This document shows, in pieces, positions 1 through 13,376 of a stretch of DNA of 64,000 bases. Every line of letters begins with the position of its first letter. The stretch's first letter is position 1. The notes beneath the pieces are model-generated. The model searched no databases. It was not told the DNA's origin and worked only from the letters and a program-made list of their open reading frames with translations. The stretch comes from Eucalyptus grandis (taxonomy: Eukaryota; Streptophyta; Magnoliopsida; Myrtales; Myrtaceae), in NCBI RefSeq assembly GCF_016545825.1, contig NC_052619.1, positions 39,647,682-39,711,681 on the forward strand. Reading direction: 5' to 3'. Both the position numbers and the translations under genes were made by a program.

Positions 1-1148
1 AGGGATTTGAATTTGCAGGGAAGAGCGAAGCAAGAAGAAGATAAGCTCGCCATTTTTCTCTGTGGGAAGCTTCTTTTTCCCCTGCTCCTTATCTTGTAGA
101 AGCTCCGTCCCCTGCAAGTTTAGCCGGCGGAAACGAGCGAATTCCTCCTTTGCCCTTTGCTGGTGCGTAAAAGCTAGCTATGCCAGAAAATGGCACAAAT
201 GATTAATGAATTTTGAGCCTATGTGTAATATGATTCATGAAATTTTAATTTATTCAATGAAATTTATAAATTTTATACCCATGACCAATGTAGTCCTTGA
301 ATTAATTTGTTTAATATGATCCTCAAATTTTCAATAGATATTTAATTTAATCCCCACACTTAAAAAAAATATTAAATATTACCCCTTGAACATGAATTGA
401 TAGAAATTGAATTGAACATATAACAAGTAGTTCATAGACCATATTAAACCGATTAAAAGTTCAAATAACACATCACACATGGAAATAAAGTTCATGGATC
501 ACATTAAACAAATTAATAATTTAAGGATTGCATGTCAAAGTTTAGAGACTATTTCTATCATTAAATTAGGCTTGACTAAGATTTTTCTTTTGATTCTTTC
601 TATTATTGCTTTAACCAAATCTCACTCAAATCCTCTATGTTTTTATAATGATATTTAATTTTTCGTGTAAATATTGAGGCTACTAAAGTTCTTCGAAAGC
701 TAACTTTCCTCCATAAAAATTACTAACCATATCGAGAAATTACGGACTGAATAGAAGCTTTAACTGCAATAAATACTGACATACTGAAATCTACTTCCCA
801 CATGAGAAAACGTACCCCTTCACTCTCTGAAAACACACTAATTACGCAAAAAGGTTAATTATTCCTTATAAATTCGAAGTTATTTTTCCGCTTTGGAAAT
901 TGCTATTCTTCTGAAAGTAAATAGGCAAAAAAGGATAAATACTTACTTCTATACGATATTCAACGTTGAAAAGAAGTGCTTTTTCTACTTGGAATTATAT
1001 TAAGGTTCGATTTCTTTAAGGGTGGCGGGCCATAAGAAGAGGCGAGTTTTTCTTCCTCATGGAAACTTACTAAAAAAACACTTCGAAAAGATTTCGTTAA
1101 GCGCAATGAAAAAGTGGCCAATCATTAAAATACCGAAGCTTCTTCTTT

Positions 1149-1179
<31 letters not shown>

Positions 1180-1673
1180 CTTTTTTTCTGTATAAAATGC
1201 TAAATCAGTAATTTCCGATATTTTCTTATAAGGAACCTCGTCAATCGCCTTGAGATACTTCCGGCTAATCCGAGACGAGCGACTTGCTAATGACAAAAAA
1301 GTTCCTAACCGCGATCATTGATGAGGTACTAATCATGGTGCAAGTTGCTAATCACGTTGGTGGTTTAGCAATCTCTGTCGTTGGTCTCTAAAATACTGGC
1401 CACACTGCATCATTTCAATCCCCAAAAATGGTTGCATAGAGATCCCACCCCGGAGATAACGAGACGATCACAGTACGCTTTTACTTCAGGGGATTAACCA
1501 AAAGCTGGCTCCTATAACCTGCTGAGATTTACAAGTTCCGTTCATGTCCGAAAACTCCATAATTCAAGCAAGCATCCGAAGCGGGCATGTTTTTTCCGAG
1601 CACAAAGAAGAAAGACGGCCTTGAGCACGGACTATTATATGCTCCTCCCGAGTTCTGGGAGATTTGACTTTGT
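1..1673. other. Intergenic, AT-rich, no gene seen
   Basis: No convincing coding segment is visible on either strand. The first 600 bases are AT-rich with short recurring phrases about loss-of-order repeats, as in degraded MITE or LTR sequence. A T-rich pyrimidine tract lies at about 1140-1190. The right part contains the 3' flank of the minus-strand gene that ends at 1674. Confidence 0.6.
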
Positions 1674-2078
1674 CTAGAATCTTTCGGCTGTCATTACAAC
1701 AGGTTGAGCCTCGGGACGCCTTCTTGCAAGGAAGGGACCCCTTCTTACAGCATCTTGCAACTGTGGGCAAAGAAGGGAACATCATCAAGTCACAAAGATA
1801 CACGACCCGGGTCTTTACATAACAAAATCTTGGTACGCCAAGGTATAACACGGAAATGACGCATTCCGCTCTGTGTATCTTACCTTGCTAGCAATTCCAG
1901 CCAGAGAAGGATCGTTCATCAGTTTGGTTGAACGTGTGAAAGCTTGTGTATTGCTTGGCAGCAACCGTACCTAGCTTCCATGCCTGAGAAGTCCACCATC
2001 CAAATTAAAAACGCTAAATGAGAGGCAAGCGATGGACAATGCTTCAACCCACTCAACACAAGGATAAAAAAAAAAAAA

Positions 2079-2127
<49 letters not shown>

Positions 2128-5100
2128 TCAACTCCAGATGAGTTCTACTCGGTGTGCATTTGTGCGTCTGTTAAGTCACCACTCAAATTAATGGACTTAG
2201 AAATAAACAAGAATGCAGGAAAGGCCCAAAGACACATCCCCGCAGACAACAAAAGCAGAAGAAACGGAGAAAAAAAAACAGAAAATATAAAAAAGAACTT
2301 TCACAAGATCACCTATAACAAATTTATGGTCCAAAATATGTAATCACTAACACTTATGCTTAAGGAAATAGCGTTGACATAATTACTAAAGCTCCAACCT
2401 ACATGCTTCAAGGGATAACATCTCCATCTGATGATCATGTTGGTACTTCCGTAACATGGTGAATAGGAAAGTGAGCAATATAAAAATACCTATTTTTGTG
2501 GTTTCAATGCTTGGGTCAATTACGATATCTACTATCTCTTCTTTTGAGCAGATCTCCATCAGGCACCATGGCCTAGCTACCAAAGCTGTAATTGGCCTAT
2601 AACCCTGGAAATATCAAGCTCATCACAATGGCTGACAAGCGAAATTAACCACAAATAGCAATGAGCTTCATTAAGCACATAGCTAAAAACCATCAAATAG
2701 ATCTCAACATTCATCAGTCAATCTCCAATTTTGGACCAGAACATCAATTTACACTTGCACGTTGATTATTTTAGTTTATGTATACTTTACATCTAAGGAA
2801 GAACAAAGCTTGGCTCCTACAAAAAAATTTTTCCTCTTTTGTGCATAGGAAAATAACATAGAACCAATCATTATGTTTCCTAGAAAATTGAAGAAATCCT
2901 ACTTGATGCTCCTGATTACCAAATGGATCTGCTTGCTGTAACCATAAGTGGATACACAATAGTAAAACTGAGAAAGAATAGGAAGCAACCAGAAAGGTAA
3001 TGACCAACTTGATTCATAATTCCTATAACAAAATCATCTATTTCCAGTCCTCCCTCTTTCTCTTCAGCTAAAGAAGCAAGCGTAGAACACACTGCCCGAG
3101 GATAAGATTCTGAAGGAGGATCTGCCACATACTCAGAACTCTGAATGGTTTTATAGATAAAATCCAAGGTTGGTTGATGCATGTTATGCACGAAGGAACA
3201 TACAAATTGTGCCCAAATCCAAAGCAGAGCAAGTTCCACATTTGTCCAGAGTAATATTTTATAACAATGAGAGATCTGTAAATGACACACCGCTAAACGA
3301 GTTTCTGCCTCCTGCTGAAGAACTGATAGGAAAAGGCCCTGCGAATCATGGCACAAGCTCAGCAATTGGAAGGGAAAAGAAAAAGGAGCTAAAACACCCA
3401 ATTAAGGAGTTGCTAAACAAGCATTCAACAGTTTCTACATACTGTCTTGAAGGCTGTTGCTTAATGACTTATATCCATCACACATTCATCTCACAGGTCA
3501 GATGTATCGTTTCTATTCAGTGCGTGAATGCAACAGCTAGTTAGTCATGCTCCCTAGCTTTTGCTCTGAAATAGACATAAAAGCACTAAAGGAAGAGATT
3601 CCACAGAAGAAAATAAGCTAACAGACAGACAAGATGAGAAACTCTAAACAGGTCAGTCTCGTGAGTTCATTATGAGATCATAGACCTTCATGTCAATATA
3701 GATTACGAGTATACTCAAGGTCGCAATGAGTCAATGACCCAAAGGAACTGCTGTTGATGACTATAGAATTTTCTCCCAAATATGGGACCTGCCAACCTGC
3801 TCATGAGCTTTAATATGAATTTCGCAAACTCTGCACCTAAAATAAGCTGAAGGCAATTTTGAGACCTCTTGTTAATCTAGGTTGTCTTTAATTTCCTCAA
3901 CTGCTATATCACCATTTTGCTTCTTTGTTCCCTTCTCTGAAATATCAGGCACATTCCACTATCACAAATGATCAATTAAGTTTCATTTCATATCACTACC
4001 TTTTCTAGACAATTCATATTTAAGATCTCCATTTTGCTCTTGAACCTCATCAACCAAAGAACAGATTACAAAGATGAGCCACTACCATAAGCTAACACAC
4101 TAAAAGTGGACAAAAGAACTCGACTTACCGATGGTATCAGCTTTGGACTCCTGGATGCAGCCTCATATATCAAGAGTCTAAGGGTTTCTTCTGCAGAACC
4201 ATTCAGTATTACACTATTATCTGACCGAGCATCTCCAGCCAAATTTCCCAGTGCATGCAATGCAGCCTGAGCAATTTAATATCATATCATAAATAAACTA
4301 CCACAGGAGACACAAGTAAAATCTTTGACCTCGGCTTACTGTTTGTCATGGAGTAAGCCATAAATCAAGCATTTACAGTACAAAGATTTGACAAGTTACA
4401 AACTCTCAAGAAGCTAACCACAGTTTGCACTATTCTGGTGAAAGCATGAAAGCATGTACAACTTTATGTGTGATGAGACAAACTGCCTAAGATAATGAGT
4501 ACTCATAACATAGCACATGTGAAAATGGAGTCAACATAACTTCGTTAGATTGTGGCAAGAATGGTGAAAATGATAACAGTAGAAAAATCTAGGCATAGCA
4601 CATATCCAGGGAAAGCATCCATTGAATAGGTCACTCAAATTAGACAGTACTGAAGAACCAGTGAAACTCTAACGTAATTAAAATATCGTTTCTAAAAGTC
4701 CTCTTACTTCTTCTATAAAAGGGACATGCTTTAACTTATGCAGTATCTAACTCATGTTCTTTTCACTTCGTCTCTCATCTTCGATGTCATCACCTTCTCA
4801 CATTACAAGGACTGACTCCATCTCATGCTATATAAAAGATCATTAATTTTTAAGATATTCACACTAATTGGATCCCCTTAATCTGATAATTGATCATGAC
4901 AAAACAGACAAAGAGTTGCATGGACAAAAGCGTCATATATCTGCTCACCAGCTGTTTACCACGTCCTTGTCTGTCAAAGGCAGCATACACTACATATCTT
5001 GCAACAGGATATGTTGCAAGACAACAATAACTCAGCTCCCTGAGTTGCTGAAAGCCAAAATAAAAGACAGAGAGAGAAGAGAAAATCTTAGTTTCCCATG

Positions 5101-8100
5101 GCCGAGGGTACAAATTGAAAAATAAATAAAAAAGGATCGATACTGCAGCAAGATTGGAGATGGAAAAGAAGTACACTAATCTGTTAAACCAGCATGGAAT
5201 GAGTAAGCTAGGCATCTTCTAGCAGGGAACATGCAGGCAATCTATATTTTCTCTCTTTTGATGTATGGTAACAATTCATTTAATTGGGTGAAATAGCGAA
5301 CCGATAAAAGCTCCTCCTTGTGGCAGGGAACACAACAGCCAGACAAGCTATGGCAAACCAACGCAGTTCTACTAGCCTACATGTAACCAGCTATTATGGT
5401 TAAAGTATTACATAATCCAATTTGACCTAATGCTTCAAGGGCAGCTTCACATTCATCTGTATCTAGACTCTCTGACGAGCTGAGTCTCCCATCAATGGCA
5501 GAAACAACTACTCTGACACCTGCACTACAAAGCAAGTGTCTTCGAATTATCACTCGGTAGGGCAAGGACTCAAGTAAACCCATAATGCAAATTCTCAATG
5601 GGACAAACAAATCATGCAAGAATAATGTCACTTTATAATTGAAAGAAAAGCTACAGAAACCATAGTATAACGTAGACAAGCCACTCAATCAAGCACACCA
5701 ACTTCCTCAGTTATACCAGTGAGAACTTGAATATTAGTTATTGCATTAAATTGTGATGAGATAGAAAGATTATCTGAAGCATGAAGGCTATTATAGTGCA
5801 CAAATTTGCTTAGAATGTGCTGACATAAGGCAATACCAACGAAACAATTAACCTCCTCATGACTACAAAAGCTAAATATTGGGCATATGCACAGAAATGA
5901 TGGATCAACCTTACTGGATTCGTCTGTAAGCATATAAGTGTCCTCCTTGGACAGTAGTCTTCCGCAAATCATCATTGCTCTGGACCTCAAAATTGACTCC
6001 AACAATGATAGCTATTGTAGTGATGACAGTTTAGGACCTGTAGAAACTAAAATTCAGAACAAGATTGAAAGCTCTCAATTACCTTATGATAGAAGCAAGT
6101 AGCTGAAGAAGTGCAGTCCTCCACAAAATTTCCGTTGCATGCTGGATCTCAACCATCTTGTTAAATGTGCGAAGGAGAAAAGGAATTACGAAAATTTAGG
6201 GAACCAAAGGAACATAGATCAATTAAACTCAATAAGTGTTACAGATGTATGTAGTTCACTATGCCAAGGACATCACCTCCCTCACATAGATATTAAACTG
6301 CAAGTGGATGAGCAAGTAGTGTGTTTCTTCACTAGGGAAAGAAAAAAAAGGGAGAAACATAGAGATTAACAAACCTCATACAAAAGCTCCAGAACACTCA
6401 AAGTTACAAGGGTGTCTTGAGAATTGCTGATTTCTGCCTCAAATAAACTTAGTAGATTGGAACTGTAGATAATTGATGCAACAGAACTGGAGACAGAAAA
6501 CAGCTTCACTATCAAAGCTAGAACCCAAACACGACCCTGAAACATGGTTATGAAATTAGAAATTTTATCAGTACTCCACTTTCTACGAGTGTACATAAGT
6601 AGGCATACATGCAAACGTAGTGCAAAGGCAAGTATGGACTTCGTCTATAAGCTTCCGTGACTTCATGGTACAATAATAACGTCTACATCAAAGGCTAAAT
6701 CACAATCAACCAAAAACTACCATTGCAAAAGCACTTGGTTAATTTTTCACATAAGATTGAGATCTGAGCACAATGACCAAATTATCTATTCATTAGTGCC
6801 TAGGATTTTGCATCCATCACTTGTAATCAATAATTTGGATAGAAAGGAGGGTCTTTTGGGGAAGGGGGGTGACTACCCTTCTTCAAATATGTCCAGACAA
6901 AGGAAGTAACCAGCTGATCGAACTTGTTCTGGCTAACTGATGCAAGGCAATGTGAGTTCAAACTATTCAAGTAACAACATGTATATATCCGTACCAATGA
7001 CGAGCATTGAGCTGCTAAGTTTCTAAGACGCGTAACTTCACTGTCACTGGCTGGAAAAACAACGTTCTGCAAGGTAACATAAGACAGCCATCTCAGGTAA
7101 GTAGCTTATAATATCAATAAACCGAAGCCATAAGAAATAAGTCTGAGCATGGATCAGAGTCAAATCCTTACTGTGCCTCTTTGAAGGCATGCCAGAGTCT
7201 TAATAGCATCCATTGAAGCTGCGGCAACTTGTTCATTTCTATAGAACAAACGAACTACATTTCACTAAGATAGGAAGAGATTCTGACCAAATCATCGTAA
7301 TTCTAACATGGATATTGTCAATCACTAAAATTAGCACCGCTTAATTTTATTAAAACCCAGGTAGGAGTCTTGAGAGACTGTTTCTGAACTTGAATAGAAT
7401 ACCATGCCATACATCCAAGTTACATAATGGTTTATCCAACAGCAATTAACTCTTCGTTCCAAAAGTTTTTCAGAGAGCAATTTTCTCCTTTAGCATTTGG
7501 ATAGAAGACTATGGAGAGAAGAGAATTGTTGGTAAAAGTAAACATATGTAAGTTATAATGACAAATTTACCCTTTAAAACAGTAATGCTTTTCAAGTCTG
7601 CTAAGAAAGGCATAAAAGCAGCAAAAGGTCAGTTTGGAGAGAAATATTCTCTCTCTCAAAATTCCTTCCAATTCCTTCACTTCCCTCTCTTTCGATTTCC
7701 TCACTTCATCCATAAAAGTTATTAAGAGAGCAGATGGTGCTACTGGGCAGAGGCTGCTTAATTCCCACTATCTCACTGACTGAGCTCTGGACCACTATGA
7801 CGAGTCCGCTAAAGAATGTCTAGTAATGGCATCTCTCGCAAAATTGTCAGTCCCAGTTGATAAATTGCTTTGAATACCAAATAAAGCTGGCATTTCTACA
7901 AAATCCTTGGTAGTTTTTCAAGTGGGGAGCAAAGCGTTTCTCATTTTCTTTTACTAGGAAACGGATGCTATCTCCTTGACATCTCAAATCACCGAACATG
8001 TCAAGCGTCAATTCGTCTTAAAATTTTAATGGACATCACAATGACTCGTGGTGCAAGATCCAGGGACATCTCCATAGTGGCTGCCGCTTTACTCGACAAG

Positions 8101-10228
8101 ACTGGGATTTCGGTCTCAAAAGTCCCTCCTCTACCAATATAAGTATATACTACTTCTACCTTCGTGGAAACCCTAGGTATGGCCATCTTCCTCTATGTAA
8201 TATATGTATAAAACTCATTTCTACCTTTCTGGAAACCCATACATGGCCAACTTCCTCTGTATCATAAACTTCCCATTTCTAGCACTATTTAAACGACAGA
8301 CCATGCCTATGGAGTAGACAGTCAAGATCAAGAAATTCCACAATACAGAGTCAATTGAAAAAACAAAAAAAATCATTATTATGTTCTTACCCATTAACAA
8401 GGCAATCAAGCAAAAGTGGGTAAATATTGTAGTCAATAACTATCTTCACAGCAGACAAAGACTTTTCATCCGAATTTTCCAACAGGCAAGACACCTGAAA
8501 TTTTTTTTAATAATTAGAAGAAATAAAAATAGAAAAACCAAGAGCACAATTCAAAGTGCGAGGTACATATAATCACTGCATAAATTAACTTTGAATTCAG
8601 GGTGGACATTTCATCTTTTAATTTCTCCTAGACACAGCTCCAGTAAATATCTCCCTCAAACTAAGTTCAGTAACCTGCTAAATATTCTTACTTCTAAACT
8701 CCAATATCATTCAGTAGAAATATGGACAAACAGAAGAAACATATATAACATCTCATCAAGTCGATAAAACTGACTTTGACATGTTTTTCCTTTCCTAACT
8801 ATAAGAAAACAGAAGGTTTTACCAAGTATAAGCAACCGGGAGCTTTGTGATCTTTTATATATTCTTGACAAATTAGGATCAACTGCAAATCAATGTAAAC
8901 GACCAAGAAACACTTTGTTTCCCTTTGTCTGTAACCAATCCCATCAAAGAAGGTGATTATCAATCTAACCTTAGGAGGACGGAAACCAACAACCTTGTTT
9001 TAGAAAAGTGCAGCGAGGTGCGGAGTAATGACCGCATGTGGAAAACTCCAAGCTTTTTCTGGAATTGGATGGCTGACTTTCTTTAAAAGATCTTTATGTA
9101 ATGACTGGATGCGCTCATTTCGCAGTTGTCTATGGGCTCGCTATTTCTGAACTACAGCAAGTTCATGAAGGTGGTCCACCTCATGACTACAGACTGGCAG
9201 CTTATTCTCCAAGCTAAAGACCAGGATATTGGAAGTTAGGGCTGTGAATTAAGTGCGGTTGGCATTTTGCATTTTAAAAGTTAACGTGTGCTATCTGGTG
9301 TTGTAATCATATAGCCACAGAACACAGAAATCATCCATTGGACCTAAATCAATAGCAGGTGTTAAAACCTATTTCATACTTACCGTTTTGCAAGCTAGAC
9401 ATCTGACTTCTTGTGAAGCTGCCTGCAAACCAACTTGTACAAAAGGCTGCACAAACAAATAAAAATTTGGGGAAGCATGAAGCTCATCTTTTTATACGCG
9501 CACAGAGGGGAGAGACCCGCCTAGACTACAAACGCAATAGAGAAGCGATTCAAATCCATCCAAAAGGGCTTCCCATGGTACAGGAACCTAAGATTATCGA
9601 AGGTTTCGAGCATACCATAAAGTGCGGGATCAGGGAAGCGCCGTATTTGGTCTTGAACACTCTCTCCAGACAATTAACCAGTGTACTTTCGAGACCGGGC
9701 ACATCCGCTCTCGTTTGCAAAGCGCTGCATATACGAGAAACCAAAATCGAACAAACGCTTCTCTTAACTTCTTGAGCAAGTCAGAATCAGCAAAAAGCCA
9801 CAAAACAAAAAAAACGACGTCAACAAACAGTAGACGGTCACGAGTTGCTATCGGGTCGCAAGAACGAAGAAATCCAGCGAAGATGATAAAAAGAAATGGG
9901 TAGGAAACAGAACGACAAGCTTGTCCGAAGAAAAAGAATCAAGCAGAAAAGAAGTCGGAATCGTCGAGACACGTCACCTGATGATGACGGGAAGAGGAAA
10001 GCGATCGAGAAGCTCCTTCGCGGCCGCGTCGTTCTGGACGCCTGAATCAGCAGGCACCACGAAAGACGAAGAAATGAAACAAACAACTCCGGGAAACCGA
10101 GAAGAGAAACGAAACCGAGATCGGGAAAAGCCCTAACCGGGATAGAGGGCGAAGTCGGAAGCCGCTTCCAGCAAGCGGGAGGTGTCCTCCATTAAGTACT
10201 CTTCCTCCATTGGCGCTCTCTGGTCCAT
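1674..10228 (-). CDS. PSMD5: PSMD5/S5b-like proteasome assembly chaperone (ARM repeat), 17 exons, three frame breaks
   Basis: The spliced product is about 531 residues, as expected for plant 26S proteasome non-ATPase subunit 5-like ARM/HEAT-repeat proteins. Animal PSMD5 is a chaperone for assembly of the 19S base; the plant role is inferred. Exons (descending): 10228-10138, 10041-9978, 9724-9616, 9446-9384, 8494-8391, 7238-7172, 7066-6995, 6536-6375, 6156-6083, 6011-5915, 5519-5412, 5047-4949, 4266-4129, 3338-3291, 2604-2490, 1983-1884, 1760-1674. All have GT/AG borders. Recognisable stretches are LLDRFPLPVII, TKYGASLIPHFM, SVSSSVASIIYSSNLL, ESILRSRAMM, YAAFDRQGRGKQL, VARPWCLMEICSKEE and the terminal VVMTAERF. 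The start at 10228 gives MDQRAPMEEEY; a second ATG at 10210 is possible. Exons 10, 12 and 16 each need a one-base correction to stay in frame. Confidence 0.85.
2084..2124. repeat. (GA)n microsatellite in intron 15
   Basis: An almost pure GA run of about 40 bases, preceded by an A-run, lies between exons 15 and 16 of the PSMD5-like gene. Confidence 0.9.
9000..9248 (-). pseudogene. Unidentified coding-like fragment inside intron 4
   Basis: On the same strand as the host gene, between its exons 4 and 5, one frame stays open for about 80 codons apart from a single TAG, and ends in TAA at 9002-9000. It contains ENKLPVCSHEVDHLHELAVV before the TAG and RNERIQSLHKDLLKKVSHPI, then WSFPHAVITPHLAALF, after it. 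The composition looks like real protein. I do not recognise the family. It may be a captured exon, a retrocopy fragment or an alternative exon. It does not fit the PSMD5 alignment, where exons 4 and 5 join directly. Confidence 0.35.
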
Positions 10229-11492
10229 CGCTTCGCTCGCCGAGGGAAGAAGCAGCAGCAGACTGGATGAAGAGAGAGGAGAGAGAGAGAGAGAGACGTT
10301 GCCCCGGATTCGCGTACTGGAAAGGCGCGTGGCAATCGCCGTGGGTTCGTGTCTGAATGACGATGAACAAGTTCCAGTCCGATCTGTTTGAGAAATGGGC
10401 TTTTATTGCAGGACGAGCCCGGCCCAATGGGCCCATGATGTCTTGCCGGACAGCCCCAGTCTATTTTTCTTTTCTTTTCTTTTTTTCTCTTCAAAAAAAA
10501 GAGTAATAAGAGCCTCTCTAGCATTATTTTCATAGTAATGCTCACGCTCAAAATAGAACTTTTATATTAGGCCCCTAACAATTATAACCCCACACCCACT
10601 CATGACCACGAGTCTTGGCAAGAGTACGTATGTATAGGTGAATCGGTCATGGTAACCCCATCGAAAAACTGGTCGATGTCTTTATTTTTTCAACAGGATA
10701 TCTACTCTATTATGCATGGAAATTGAAATATCACTTTCTTCTTGACTCCGGTTTCAACCTCCCTCCCCTAGGCAAGGAAGCAATTGATGCAGGGGAGGTT
10801 AAGATTTGAAGAAACGCATATCAAAATTCCTCTGTTCCCTTTTACTAAGTACAATAGTTTGAGCAAAAATTCGCATGATTATGCACGCGAATGCACAAAG
10901 ATTTCATACGTATGGAGAAGAAAATGCATATGGGCCGAATGGTTGGCCCACTAGATCTTCCAAAGTTCCCAATAAGATTTTGAAGGAAAGTGATGCCTGA
11001 AAGAGAAAGGCGAACGGTGTCGCTTGGAGGGCCTGGAAAGGCGCACTTCCTACTTGCCTGGCCCAACCCCACCTGTTTAGGACCGACCGTTTTAGAACGG
11101 TTCTTTGGGCTTTGAGACAGCTTCTGCTAGTTCGTGTTAGGACAGGACCATTTCGACAACATCGTTGGTGGGCAGGTCAACTCTCATCAACATCGCTTGT
11201 TGACCGCTCCTGCCGTTGGGCCATTGAGAAGTTTGAAAAGTCGACCCACTGATCAAGCCCTCGTTAAATCCATTTCGAGTAAAGCCAAGGATACGGAGGG
11301 CCGTTCTCAACATCACTGGATGTCAAACACGGCTTGCTTGTTCAATCCAACCCACTCCTTTGAAGGGCCGTGGCACTGCTCAATATGCTGACTTGTGGAT
11401 CAATTTGATGGGAGAAGCATTGCTCATCTCCTTTGCCCCCAAAATCTTGTGCTATCATCTTTAATTTCAAAAAAACTAAAGCGCACAAAAAA
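10229..11492. other. 5' flank of the PSMD5-like gene and intergenic DNA
   Basis: The bases just upstream of the start contain a GA/CT-rich tract (about 10264-10297), which would be a CT-rich 5' leader on the minus strand. Beyond it lie a pyrimidine tract at 10460-10500 and unremarkable intergenic DNA. Short open frames here show no recognisable domain. Confidence 0.5.
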
Positions 11493-11872
11493 GGGTTAAT
11501 GCCACGATAAACCTCAAACTGGTACACATATGACAAATTTACTATAATCTAATATTTTGATCATCAAAAAATCCAAACCGGTATACCTATAACAAATTTA
11601 TTCTCTGTTAGTTTCCTCTAATTTCACTCTTATTAAATGACCCGTAGGAGTTTATGGATATTTCAATTTGAGATTCTATTCTCTATTTTTGGAGGTGTAT
11701 CAATTTATGATTTTTCGTAATACTAACGGAAGATAAACTTGTTACAAATGCACCGATTAGGATTTTTTATCAGAGGTAAATTTATTATAAATGTACTAGT
11801 TTGAAATTTTTTGTGATTAAAAATATTAATTTTTGATAAATTGTCATAATTATATCGTGATATTAACCAGGA
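11493..11872. mobile_element. MITE-like element, about 380 bp
   Basis: The left end starts GGGTTAATGCCACGATAAAC. The reverse complement of the right end starts CTGGTTAATATCACGATAT. The two share a TTAATRYCACGATA core, and both sides carry internal CAAACTGGTACA-like motifs. The interior is AT-rich and non-coding. The terminal repeats are imperfect and no target duplication could be fixed, so the borders are approximate. Confidence 0.45.
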
Positions 11873-11975
11873 AAGAAAAGGCTGAGACAAAGTAAAAGAC
11901 TAGAAAGAAAAGAAATGTGTGGTGTACCGTAGTACTACGCTGCAATGAGTTGTCGGCAGAAAATAGAAAAAAGAC

Positions 11976-12544
11976 ATGCTGCCCTCGCCATCATGTTGTA
12001 ACCCGCTGTTGCATCTTCCATGGCCGTACTTTCTGAAGCCATGTCAAGTGTGTTTTTGGCGCTTCTTCGGATTCGGACCGTCTCATCGTTTCTTTCTACC
12101 ACAATTGTATGGCCTTGATTTGCGGTCTAACAAATTTCATGGTAGAATCTACCCCATAGAGATTTTCTCAAGCATCTCATTAGTTGTAATAGATTTGTCC
12201 GACAACAAATTCGAAGGGCCCATTCCACTTCCATTGCTTGTCACATTATTTTATGTTATTGCGAGTAATAATATTACAAGAAAGGTCCCTTCTTCAATGT
12301 GCCATGCCACCAAGTTCGAGATCCTTGACTTGTCACACAACAACATAACAGGTAGCTTGCCTCGGTGCTTAACAAATTTCAGTAACAATCTGTCAATTAT
12401 GAACTTGAAAATGAACCAATTTGAGGGCACAATTCCTCGATCATTTTCTCAGAGAAATAACTTGTCAACTCATGACTTGAGTTGAAATCCATTTGAAGGC
12501 ACATTGCCACGATCCCTTGTAGGGGTGAGCGCAGTTCTTGAGTA
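11976..12544 (+). pseudogene. LRR receptor-like protein fragment
   Basis: The frame encodes several plant extracellular LRRs: LDLRSNKFHGRIYP, VIDLSDNKFEGPIPLP, ILDLSHNNITGSLPRCL and NLKMNQFEGTIPRSFSQRN. After a TGA at 12483-12485 the same frame continues with NPFEGTLPRSLV, then a TAG at 12542-12544. This is the C-terminal LRR part of a receptor-like protein (RLP/Cf type), a class that in its intact form senses ligands at the plasma membrane. There is no signal peptide, no transmembrane segment and no complete N-terminus, so it is a relic. The repeats are clear; the exact subfamily is not. Confidence 0.75.
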
Positions 12545-13210
12545 GAATTGGGAACAAGAGCGAGGGTTCGGTTCGGTTCCCGATTCTCTTTTTGGGAACC
12601 GACAATTCTCAGTTTTTGAATTGGCCCCTTTAGAACTAGTTAGGGTTCCTAAAAATCCCCAAATCAATTTTTATTGTTTAGTGTTTATCCTCAGTAGTCA
12701 ATTCGGTTCTCCTCTCTCGTTCTTTGCCTCTACCCCCTAACGTCACTCGCCCTCAATGCCACCACTGGACGCCACTTGCCCTCGATGCCGCCGTTAGAAG
12801 CTACTCGTCTCACCATTGGATCCTTATTTGAAATTTTCCCCTTAAATTATGAATTGATGATGAGAAGAGCATGTCTTCCCCCTATCTTTTGGGCAGAATG
12901 CCCTAAAACATAGATCTTTGCGTCGGTTTTTCTTCTTCTTTTTAAATGTTATTTTATATATTTATTAGTCATTATTGATAAAACACTCGATTACACACCT
13001 AATAAAAGTTTTATGATTTCATTGCAATTTTGTTAAAAGTTTCAAATTTTTTTCTTAAATTTATCTTGATAAAGAATTTATATTCGAGTCAATTTAAGCA
13101 AACAGGTTGCTCGATAAGAATAATATTTTGAATTCAACAATGTTTATGATGCGCATGATTGAAACTCCAAAAACAAAAATCAAACTAAAGTCGAGTGATT
13201 TTCCATTTAA
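12545..13210. other. Intergenic, no gene seen
   Basis: A TE-like stretch with GGTTCGGTTCGGTTCCCGAT at about 12567 is followed by AT-rich DNA. No supported gene. Confidence 0.5.
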
Positions 13211-13331
13211 GGCTATGTTTAGTCATGCGGATTTCTAATTAGGATAGGATTGTCTATGAAATTTAGGGAATTTTCCATATCCTATCAATTGTTTAGTGAA
13301 TCGCAATAATAAATTCGAATATGTTTACATC

Positions 13332-13376
<45 letters not shown>

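Noticed and set aside
2083..2343. Open frame starting MRERERERE
   Set aside because: It is a translation of a GA microsatellite and intron sequence.
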